30,448 nt of DNA. It comes from Anaerolineae bacterium (GTDB lineage: Bacteria > Chloroflexota > Anaerolineae > B4-G1). Position 1 is the first letter of the stretch. Every line of letters starts with the position of its first letter. Shown here in pieces: positions 21,984-28,137 of the stretch. The translations under genes were made by a program, and so were the position numbers. The DNA lies in NCBI GenBank assembly GCA_016783285.1, contig JADHWW010000014.1, positions 1-30,448 on the forward strand, written 5' to 3'. The notes under the pieces were generated by a model. The model searched no databases. It saw only the letters and a list, made by a program, of their open reading frames with translations, and was not told the origin of the DNA.

Positions 21984-22748
21984 TCACTTGCCGCTCGTAC
22001 GCACCGCCTTCTTGCTCTTGCCAGACTCGTCGCTCCGATTCTGCCGGATAAAGTAGTACTGGGCAATCCCGATCAGGTTGGAGATGATGAAGTAGATGGA
22101 GAGCCCCGTCGCGTACTGCAGGGAGATGAAGCCGAACATTAACGGCATCATGATCTGCATCTGTTGGCCCATCATCCCGGCCTGTGATTTGTCATCGCTG
22201 GTGCCAGGCGGAGCAAGGAGTTTCTGCTGCAACCAGGACGTGGCAAAGACCAGGGCAGGCAAAGCATACCCCCACCACGGCATGCCAGGCGGTTGGCCCA
22301 GGTCCATTCCCAGGAACGTGCTTTGCAGCGGCACGAGTCCCACGACGCCAGGCAACCACTTGTAGATGTGGTGAGAGAATTGGAACAGTTGCAACGGCGT
22401 CGCGGGCACACAGTACATGATCGCCTGATAGAGACCGATCATGATCGGCAACTGGATCAGCATCGGCAGGCACCCGCCCATAGGGTTGATGCCCATCTCT
22501 TTGTACAACTTCATCTGCTCCTGCGACAGACGCTCCTTGTCCTTGCCGTACTTTTTCTGCAACTTGGCGATCTCTGGCTGGAGCGCCTGCATCTTGCGGG
22601 CCGACTTTTGTTGCCCCAGCGTCAGCGGCAGGATCAGCAGGCGGATCAAGATGGTCAGTGCGGCAATAGCCACGACGGTCTGATGCCCCAGGAAGTTATA
22701 CAGGAGCAACATCAGATTGGCTAACGGATAGGCGATAAAATCAAACAC
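21984..22748 (-). CDS. yidC: Membrane protein insertase YidC/Oxa1
   Basis: A 254-residue insertase without the large periplasmic P1 domain of Gram-negative YidC, so of the short Gram-positive/Oxa1 type. About five membrane segments are visible. Typical features are TILIRLLILPLTLGQQKS with the functional Arg in the first core helix, the cytoplasmic helical hairpin MQALQPEIAKLQKKYGKDKERL, and NPMGGCLPMLIQLPIMIGLYQAI. The C-terminus is a short basic tail. It inserts membrane proteins alone or with SecYEG. Upstream lies a loose TCTATTCTC repeat (about 22760-22789) and a GAGAAGGGG purine run. Confidence 0.95.
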   Translation of the reverse strand: MFDFIAYPLANLMLLLYNFLGHQTVVAIAALTILIRLLILPLTLGQQKSARKMQALQPEIAKLQKKYGKDKERLSQEQMKLYKEMGINPMGGCLPMLIQLPIMIGLYQAIMYCVPATPLQLFQFSHHIYKWLPGVVGLVPLQSTFLGMDLGQPPGMPWWGYALPALVFATSWLQQKLLAPPGTSDDKSQAGMMGQQMQIMMPLMFGFISLQYATGLSIYFIISNLIGIAQYYFIRQNRSDESGKSKKAVRTSGK

Positions 22749-22783
22749 AGTTTGCCCCTTCTCTATTCTCCATCCTCTATTCT

Positions 22784-23944
22784 CTACTCTTCAACTACTT
22801 GCGGGTAGGCCCACATCTCGCGCCCATTATCCACGTGCCGCGCGATTACGTGATGAGGCCCGTAGATCAATGTCTCGTACACCATCGCCCCGCTTACCGC
22901 CGGCGTCGAAAGCGCCTGCCCTTCGCTCTCCTGTGACCATATCATAAAGCCATCGGCGGTGTCTAGCGCGTACAGAGTGCCATCCTTCTGACTGCCGACG
23001 AACAACTTGTTTCCATCCTCAGCCAGTGCCGGCCCTGCCCGCACCTGTGCATTGAGCGCTTGGCGCCAGATTTGATCGCCGGTCTTGGCGTCTATGGCGT
23101 AGACGTTGCCGTTCACGTCGGCCACGAAGACGGTGTCATCGTAGACCACCGGACTGCCCCAGAACCAGTTCTCGCCCGCAAAGTGCCAGCGCTCGGCCCC
23201 CGTGCGCGCGTCTACGGCGTAGAACCGGTCATCGAAAGCGCCGATGAAAAGGGTGTCATTCCACAACGCCGGTGTGCCGGCGAAGGCACCCTCGGCCTGG
23301 AAACTCCAGCGCTCTTCACCGGTAGACAAATCCAGAGCGTAGAGATGACGGTCCATCGAGCCGATGTAGACCGTGTCCGAAATGATGAGGGGCGTGGCCC
23401 ACACGCGGTGCCCGGTCTCGAAAACCCACTTGAGGGCGCCGCTCTCCACGTCCAGCGCGTAGACGTTGCCATCGCTGTTGCCGATGACGAATACGCCGTC
23501 GCTGATGGCCCCGCCTTCGATGTATTGACCAGTGGCGCCAGCAAAGTGCCAAAACTGGCCGGTGTCGGGGTCTAACCCCCAAACAATGTTCCTGGGCCGG
23601 CCGCCGAAACCGCCACCAGGTGTCTGCGAGGCCACAATGACGCGCCCTTCGCCCACTGCCGGGGTAACGTAGAAGAAACCACATTTACCCTGGTCCAGGT
23701 CTGCCGGGAAACCCCACCTTGTGTTCCCTGGGAGGTTCTCTGGGAAAGCCCACAGTGGGCTACCGTCTGCTGTATCCAGCACCACGACCTGCTGCAGGTC
23801 GGCCGCGTACAGGCTCTCTCCCACGATGGTCAGGCCCGTCCAACTCGAGGCCCGCGCACCTCCCGCGCAGCCGCTCACGCCTAAAAGTAGCGCCGCCAAC
23901 ACCGCTAACGCGACGGGCCAGCGCCGTGTCCGAGATAGATTCAA
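22784..23944 (-). CDS. PQQ-type beta-propeller lipoprotein (BamB-like fold)
   Basis: A 386-residue exported lipoprotein: basic N-terminus, hydrophobic core [14 protein letters not shown] and lipobox Cys about residue 26 (GVSGC). The rest consists of about seven PQQ/WD-like blades with repeating pattern G-x-VYALD-x2-TG-x-x-W-F, for example [14 protein letters not shown] and [14 protein letters not shown]. Such propellers bind other proteins or small ligands; no enzyme site is visible. The start TTG overlaps the yidD stop (TTGA), with AGGAGGT 6 nt upstream, so it is translationally coupled. Its place between yidD and yidC suggests a role in membrane-protein insertion or folding, which is inference. 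Confidence 0.85.
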   Translation of the reverse strand: MNLSRTRRWPVALAVLAALLLGVSGCAGGARASSWTGLTIVGESLYAADLQQVVVLDTADGSPLWAFPENLPGNTRWGFPADLDQGKCGFFYVTPAVGEGRVIVASQTPGGGFGGRPRNIVWGLDPDTGQFWHFAGATGQYIEGGAISDGVFVIGNSDGNVYALDVESGALKWVFETGHRVWATPLIISDTVYIGSMDRHLYALDLSTGEERWSFQAEGAFAGTPALWNDTLFIGAFDDRFYAVDARTGAERWHFAGENWFWGSPVVYDDTVFVADVNGNVYAIDAKTGDQIWRQALNAQVRAGPALAEDGNKLFVGSQKDGTLYALDTADGFMIWSQESEGQALSTPAVSGAMVYETLIYGPHHVIARHVDNGREMWAYPQVVEE

Positions 23945-24171
23945 TTGCTTACCTCCTTCAGATTGGGAACAGGGTCATACCCCCCTGGGTTGAAGGGGTG
24001 GCAGCGGGCGACCCGCTTGATAGCCAGCCAGGTGCCGCGCCAGGCCCCGTAGCGAGCGATGGCCTCGTAGCCGTACTGGGAACAGGAAGGGACAAAGCGA
24101 CAGGTGGGGGGGAGCGCACGCGAGTAGGTCATCTGATAGAGGCGGATCATACCTAAAAGAACAGATCTCAT
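23941..24171 (-). CDS. yidD: Membrane protein insertion efficiency factor YidD
   Basis: A 76-residue protein with the family's core: [45 protein letters not shown] and NPGGYDPVP. The conserved Cys-rich motif and the HPF-x-PGG-D-P-V-P ending are diagnostic. YidD is a peripheral membrane protein that helps YidC. Start choice is between ATG 24171 and ATG 24150; the conserved part begins after both. It ends overlapping the propeller lipoprotein start. Confidence 0.93.
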   Translation of the reverse strand: MRSVLLGMIRLYQMTYSRALPPTCRFVPSCSQYGYEAIARYGAWRGTWLAIKRVARCHPFNPGGYDPVPNLKEVSN

Positions 24172-24196
24172 TCCTATTTTCTCTCACATAAGCACA

Positions 24197-24532
24197 CTAT
24201 GTACTCAATCCAGCCCGCTTCAGCAGCGATGCCAATGCCGCTTCGACCTGCGGCGCCTTCGCCTCGAGGATATTAACCCGTGCGACCAGCATCGCGTCCC
24301 ATCCGGCCCCGAACTGGGGGTAGAGGCGCCGCGCCGCTTCGCGCAGGAGGCGCTTGGCCCGGTTGCGAGCCACTGCGCCTCCAACTCTGCGGCTGGCGGT
24401 AACTCCCACGCGACTGAAATCGAGTCCGTTGGGTCGTATGATCAGCACCAGTAAGGGATGAACCCACGATCGCCCTTTATCGTACACCCGGCGCACGTCG
24501 CTCGTGCGCCGCAGCCGGATCCGTCGTTCCAT
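24197..24532 (-). CDS. rnpA: Ribonuclease P protein component
   Basis: A 111-residue RnpA. RLRRTSDVRRVYDKGRSW is the N-terminal helix and central-cleft strand; RVGVTASRRVGGAVARNRAKRLLREAAR contains the RNR motif that contacts P RNA. With the catalytic RNA it removes 5' leaders from tRNA precursors. The start ATG 24532 and the first four codons lie in unit 1 of a 79-bp tandem repeat, and the same start sequence is repeated at 24611 as a decoy. No clear Shine-Dalgarno precedes either copy. Confidence 0.93.
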   Translation of the reverse strand: MERRIRLRRTSDVRRVYDKGRSWVHPLLVLIIRPNGLDFSRVGVTASRRVGGAVARNRAKRLLREAARRLYPQFGAGWDAMLVARVNILEAKAPQVEAALASLLKRAGLST

Positions 24533-24786
24533 CGCTAGTCCCGGTAGGGCAGACTTTTCAGTCTGCCACCCTGACAGGCTAGAAAGCCTGCCCCACATAC
24601 CGTCGTTCCATCGCTAGCCCCGGTAGGGCAGACTTTCCAGTCTGCCACTCGGACAGGCTAGAAAGCCTGCCCCACATACCGTCTTGCACCACTAGCCCCG
24701 GTGGGGCAGACTTTTCAGTCTGCCACTCGGACAGGCTAGAAAGCCTGCTCTACAGCCGACAGGCTAGAAAGCCTGCCCCACAGCCA
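24521..24786. repeat. 79-bp tandem repeats (three units plus a partial) between rpmH and rnpA
   Basis: Units at 24521-24599, 24600-24678 and 24679-24756, with a partial unit at 24757-24786. Each unit contains two hairpins: GGCAGACT/AGTCTGCC and AGGCT/AGCCT. Unit 1 includes the rnpA start codon; the last unit abuts the rpmH stop at 24787. Confidence 0.92.
24579..24611 (-). other. Decoy 10-codon reading frame copying the rnpA start
   Basis: Unit 2 of the repeat carries ATGGAACGACGG, the same first four codons as rnpA, then runs to a stop after MERRYVGQAF. It sits directly upstream of the true start and could be read as an upstream ORF; no evidence that it is translated. Confidence 0.4.
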
Positions 24787-24987
24787 CTAGGCCCGGCGCC
24801 GTGGCCGCTGCGAGCTTTCCTTCCAGTTCAACTTCTTGGCCCACTCCCGATGCACAGTCAAGTGATGGCGACCTTTCCGCCGCCGCGCCTGGAGCACACG
24901 CCTTCCGCCCGGTGTGGCCATGCGGGCTCGGAATCCATGCGTGCGCATCCGTTTACGTTTTTTAGGTTGGTACGTTCGCTTCGGCAT
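24787..24987 (-). CDS. rpmH: Ribosomal protein bL34
   Basis: A 66-residue L34: [23 protein letters not shown] and [19 protein letters not shown] are the family's whole conserved core. Common L34 is 44-50 residues; about 16 extra basic residues ([20 protein letters not shown] region) extend the C-terminus. The start has GAGGAGGACGA upstream. The transcript begins at a strong promoter (25046-25073) and carries a 16-bp leader hairpin (25005-25037). It is the first gene of the rpmH-rnpA-yidD-yidC-jag block. Confidence 0.95.
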   Translation of the reverse strand: MPKRTYQPKKRKRMRTHGFRARMATPGGRRVLQARRRKGRHHLTVHREWAKKLNWKESSQRPRRRA

Positions 24988-25004
24988 TCGTCCTCCTCAA
25001 ATAA

Positions 25005-25037
25005 AGTTGGCAGTTAGCCGGCGGCTAATTGCCAACT
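25005..25037 (-). promoter_or_regulatory. Hairpin in the rpmH leader
   Basis: Arms 25005-25020 and 25022-25037 pair over 16 bp with one mismatch (G-T) and a 1-nt loop. It begins at or within 2 nt of the predicted transcription start and ends about 18 nt before the rpmH ATG, just upstream of the ribosome site. Confidence 0.7.
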
Positions 25038-25045
25038 GTCGTGCC

Positions 25046-25073
25046 ATTATACCCCAATCTGTGAGTAAGTCAA
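25046..25073 (-). promoter_or_regulatory. Promoter of rpmH
   Basis: Minus strand: TTGACT (25073-25068), 16-bp spacer, TATAAT (25051-25046). Confidence 0.8.
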
Positions 25074-25090
25074 TCGTAAGCGTTCAGGCC

Positions 25091-25129
25091 ACCTTCCCGG
25101 AAGCTGAAAGTTGGAGCTTCCGGGAAGGT
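25091..25129. repeat. Perfect 15-bp stem-loop between rpmH and the DUF554 gene
   Basis: ACCTTCCCGGAAGCT (25091-25105) pairs with AGCTTCCGGGAAGGT (25115-25129) around a 9-nt loop. It lies about 22 bp beyond the DUF554 stop at 25152 and could end transcription, although no T run follows on the minus strand. Confidence 0.85.
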
Positions 25130-25151
25130 CAATCTATTGTCGTGGGAGGGC

Positions 25152-25883
25152 TCAATGAGAGACCCATTCAATCACAGCGACGATGGCCGGGGCCACGACA
25201 ATTGCAGGGAGGAGGTTGCCGGCCCGGATTTGTTTGATCTCGAGTAGGCCCAGCCCCAGTGCCAGCATCAGCACGCCCCCCGTGGCCGTCATCTCGGCGA
25301 CCATGGGGTCGGTGAGCACCGCGCTGGCCCAGCCAGCACCCAGCGTCAGCGCGCCCTGGTAGACCAACACGGTGAGCGCCGCAAAGATCACGCCAGGCCC
25401 CAGCGTGGATGCAAAGGCCAGCGAGGCAAATCCGTCCAGAGTTGATTTGACTGCCAGCAAGGTGTAGTCGCCGCTCAACCCATCTTGGATGGAGCCCAGG
25501 ATGGTCATCGGGCCGACGCAGAAGACCAGGCTGGCGGTCAGAAACGCACGGCTGAAGCGGGATGTGGCGGGCTGTGGCAGGTCAGAGATAGACGTGCCGC
25601 CGCCCCGCGTGGTCTTGTGTTCGAGCCAGCGCCCCAACTGATTGATCCGGCCCTCGATGCGCAGTAATTCTCCCACGATGCCTCCCACCAACAAGCTGCC
25701 CAGCACGATGAGGATGTTATCGGTTTCGAAGGAGAGTTGGATGCCGATGACGAGGGTCAACAGGCCCAGGCCGTGCATAATCGTCTCGCGCACCCGCTCG
25801 GGCAGGCGCGCACCCATCAATGTGCCCAGTGTCCCGCCCACCAGGACGGTGATGACGTTGATGATGGTGCCTGTGCCGGTCAT
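25152..25883 (-). CDS. DUF554 (YdfK/YqgA-type) membrane protein
   Basis: A 243-residue protein with about seven membrane segments. GTIINVITVLVGGTLGTLMG, the central FVGPMTILGSIQDGLSGD (here CVGPMTILGSIQDG) and VLMLALGLGLLEIKQI are the conserved parts of DUF554. The family is thought to be a transporter; substrate is unknown. Its ATG overlaps the purB stop by 4 bp (ATGA), so the two are translationally coupled. Confidence 0.88.
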   Translation of the reverse strand: MTGTGTIINVITVLVGGTLGTLMGARLPERVRETIMHGLGLLTLVIGIQLSFETDNILIVLGSLLVGGIVGELLRIEGRINQLGRWLEHKTTRGGGTSISDLPQPATSRFSRAFLTASLVFCVGPMTILGSIQDGLSGDYTLLAVKSTLDGFASLAFASTLGPGVIFAALTVLVYQGALTLGAGWASAVLTDPMVAEMTATGGVLMLALGLGLLEIKQIRAGNLLPAIVVAPAIVAVIEWVSH

Positions 25884-27292
25884 TGTCCAACGTGTTCGTG
25901 TATCGCAGCCGCCATCCGCCGCGCCCGCTCCGGCGCGTCGCCGACATAGCCGGTGGTTTCGAGTAACTCGTGCACGCGGCCGGCGGGCAGGTAGCGCAAC
26001 ACCTCCGGGTCGGCGGCCAAACAGCCGGCCAGCGGGTTGGGCTGCCCCTGCTGCACATCACCCCAGGCGGCCATCGCGTGCCTGCGGATCAGTTCGTGCA
26101 TCGCCTGGCGGTCGGCTCCGGCCCGCGCCAGTTCCATCAGGAGGCGCTCGGTGGCGGCGAAGACGCCGTAGGCGGCCAGGTTGCGGGCCACGGCCGCGTC
26201 GTGGATGCGCAAGCCCCGCAGGATACGGTGGGCGCGGCGCAAAAGTTCATCGCTGGCCAGGAACGCCTCCGGCAGGATGAGGCGGCGGTTGGCCGAATCA
26301 TCAAGCGTGCGCTCCAGCAGAGAGTGGGCGGCGTTGTCCCAGGCCACGCGGGCCAGCGCGACGACGTAACGGGCCAGACTATCAATGTTCTCCGCGTTGA
26401 CCGGGTTGCGCTTAAAGGGCATGGCCGACGAGCCCACCTGCCGCGCCCCGAAGGGTTCGCTCCACTCCCCGATGGGCGGCGACTGCAACAGCCGCAGGTC
26501 GAAAGCGAAACGGTAGAGCGAGGCCGCCAACCCCGCCAGTGCCGCCAACACACGATAGTCCTGCTTGCGCGGGTAGACCTGGGTGGCGACGGGGAAGGCG
26601 TCCAGCCCCAGTTCCACCATCACGAGAGCCTCCAGTTCGGCGGGGGTCATCTCGGCGCCAGGCAGCAGTTGAGCATAAGCGGCGCTCGTGCCCACTGCGC
26701 CCTTGATGCCCTTGCCCCGGATGTGCTCCCGCACACGGTCTAGTTCGGCATAATCCTCCAGCAGATCCTGGCCATAGGTCGCCAGCCGGTAGCCGACAGT
26801 GGTGGGCTCGGCCGGCTGGAGATGGGTAAAGCCCATGCATACCTGTTCGGCACGGGCCTCGATCAGGTCGGCCAGAGTGGTCAGAAGCGCGTGCAGTTTT
26901 TCCAGTAGTAAGTCGAGCGATTCGCGGATGCGCAGCGCATCGGCGTTGTCCTGCACGTCGGCGCTGGTGGCCCCCAGGTGGAGCACCGGCCCGCCGATGG
27001 GGCACTGCTCGGCAAAGGTACACAGTTCGGCCATCAGGTCGTGGCGTATCTCGGCCTCGGTCTCGGCGGCGCGGGCCAGGTCCACATCGGCCTCGTGCGC
27101 GCGCAGGTCGGCCAGTTGCTCCGCCGTGACCAAGCCGGCCTGGTGTTGCACCGTCGCCAACGCGACCCACACGCGCCGCCACAGTTGCCGCTTGTGCTCC
27201 TCCGACCAGACGTGACGCATCTCCTCGGAACCGTAGCGCCAGGTAAAGGGGGAGAGGTATGTTTCGTGGGTGAATTGGGTTTCTGGTTTCAT
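25880..27292 (-). CDS. purB: Adenylosuccinate lyase
   Basis: A 470-residue lyase of the fumarase/aspartase superfamily. The signature GSSAMPFKRNPVNAE carries the flexible catalytic loop; LHLGATSADVQDNA and MGFTHLQPAEPTTVGYRL hold the other conserved active-site stretches (TS and TH-QPAEP). It cleaves adenylosuccinate to AMP and SAICAR to AICAR, releasing fumarate. Other lyases of the superfamily share the signature, but the N-terminal SPFTWRYGSEEM fits PurB. The start follows the remnant of a toxin gene by 10 nt, so the original upstream region of purB may be different. Confidence 0.9.
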   Translation of the reverse strand: MKPETQFTHETYLSPFTWRYGSEEMRHVWSEEHKRQLWRRVWVALATVQHQAGLVTAEQLADLRAHEADVDLARAAETEAEIRHDLMAELCTFAEQCPIGGPVLHLGATSADVQDNADALRIRESLDLLLEKLHALLTTLADLIEARAEQVCMGFTHLQPAEPTTVGYRLATYGQDLLEDYAELDRVREHIRGKGIKGAVGTSAAYAQLLPGAEMTPAELEALVMVELGLDAFPVATQVYPRKQDYRVLAALAGLAASLYRFAFDLRLLQSPPIGEWSEPFGARQVGSSAMPFKRNPVNAENIDSLARYVVALARVAWDNAAHSLLERTLDDSANRRLILPEAFLASDELLRRAHRILRGLRIHDAAVARNLAAYGVFAATERLLMELARAGADRQAMHELIRRHAMAAWGDVQQGQPNPLAGCLAADPEVLRYLPAGRVHELLETTGYVGDAPERARRMAAAIHEHVGQ

Positions 27293-27302
27293 TGGCTAGA
27301 CC

Positions 27303-27347
27303 TCAGGTGGGACTGGCACGGACGAGATCGGTCAGGTATTCCTTCAT
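27303..27347 (-). pseudogene. 5' remnant of an AbiEii-type nucleotidyltransferase toxin gene (14 codons)
   Basis: ATG 27347 overlaps the stop of the upstream antitoxin gene by 4 bp (ATGA), as expected for an AbiEi-AbiEii pair. The 14 residues MKEYLTDLVRASPT resemble the N-terminus of AbiEii toxins as I remember them. A stop follows at 27303-27305, and purB begins 10 nt later. The rest of the toxin (about 200 or more residues with the nucleotidyltransferase core) is absent. Confidence 0.55.
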
Positions 27348-27985
27348 AGCGTCTCGTACTCTTGCGCCTCGGTGCGTCCAAGTTCAACGACGAACCTGAC
27401 GGCCTGCTGCAGCCTGGGACTACCGGTGCGGTCGGCTTGTTGCCGGAGGACGTCCGGGTTCAGGCGCTCCAGATTCTGCAAGCGCAGTTCGCGCAAATAG
27501 TCCGGTGCATCCCCCCCGGGCTGCAAGTAGATCAGGTCCAGCAGCGCTTTCTCGGGCGTGGCGACGAAGGCTTTTTGGCCCCCGCCCAGATCGGTCAACT
27601 GGTAGCCAAACAGGAGGCCGACCTTGACGTGACGAAATTCGTAGACTCCGAGCACCGTTTCCCGGCGGCCTGGTCGCGCCGTGGTGACGCTGGTAATCAC
27701 AGGTACAATCTCCGGGATCAGGCCATAGTAGGCCAGCGCCGACTGGCGACTGACGTAGGAGGCGTGCACCATATGGTTAGCGATGAGAAATGGGTGTGGT
27801 TTGACCTTTTGGAATGGTGGCGCCAGCGCGTATAGGCCCCGCCGCAACTGATAGAGGCGCACGGCTTTCGTCCAGCGTGATAACTGGCGGCGCACGCCGG
27901 CCGGGGCCACATCGCCGGCCAGAAGCAGGCTGGTCTCAAAAACCGGCTCATCGCCGACGATCTCAAGCAAGCGCTTGAATTCCAT
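27344..27985 (-). CDS. AbiEi-like antitoxin / winged-helix regulator
   Basis: A 213-residue protein. The N-terminal part (LLAGDVAPAGVRRQLSRWTKAVRLYQLRRGLYAL) is a winged helix; the following YVSRQSALAYYGLIPEIVP, TTARPGRR and VATPEKALLDLIYL match the AbiEi antitoxin domain. In type IV toxin-antitoxin systems it represses its own promoter and counteracts the AbiEii nucleotidyltransferase. Here the toxin is lost. ATG 27985 lies exactly at the predicted transcription start of a good promoter (27992-28020), so the mRNA is expected to be leaderless. Confidence 0.82.
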   Translation of the reverse strand: MEFKRLLEIVGDEPVFETSLLLAGDVAPAGVRRQLSRWTKAVRLYQLRRGLYALAPPFQKVKPHPFLIANHMVHASYVSRQSALAYYGLIPEIVPVITSVTTARPGRRETVLGVYEFRHVKVGLLFGYQLTDLGGGQKAFVATPEKALLDLIYLQPGGDAPDYLRELRLQNLERLNPDVLRQQADRTGSPRLQQAVRFVVELGRTEAQEYETL

Positions 27986-27991
27986 ACGAGT

Positions 27992-28020
27992 ATCATACCA
28001 CAAATGGCATATTACTGCAA
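27992..28020 (-). promoter_or_regulatory. Promoter of the AbiEi-like gene (leaderless arrangement)
   Basis: Minus strand: TTGCAG (28020-28015), 17-bp spacer, TATGAT (27997-27992). Seven nt downstream of the -10 box is the A of ATG 27985. Confidence 0.7.
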
Positions 28021-28078
28021 TGAATTACGCCCGCTCTTTCCGTTTTTGTCTTTGTCCGTTGCAGTGTCCCGTCCCGAC

Positions 28079-28107
28079 TTGCCCTCCAGCGCATTTGGAC
28101 GTATCAT
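28079..28107 (+). promoter_or_regulatory. Promoter of the FAD/iron-sulfur dehydrogenase operon
   Basis: TTGCCC (28079-28084), 17-bp spacer, TATCAT (28102-28107). AAGGAG at 28126-28131 is the ribosome site for ATG 28138. Confidence 0.6.
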
Positions 28108-28137
28108 ATATACCTATCCCACCTCAAGGAGAACACT

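Noticed and set aside
21790..21987. A 66-residue N-terminal extension of Jag
   Set aside because: The extra codons are the dispersed repeat 21825-21949, and a ribosome site precedes the later ATG at 21789.
25046..25080. DnaA box candidate TTACTCACA near rpmH
   Set aside because: Two mismatches to TTATCCACA, only one copy, and the bases lie inside the rpmH promoter; no cluster suggests an origin.
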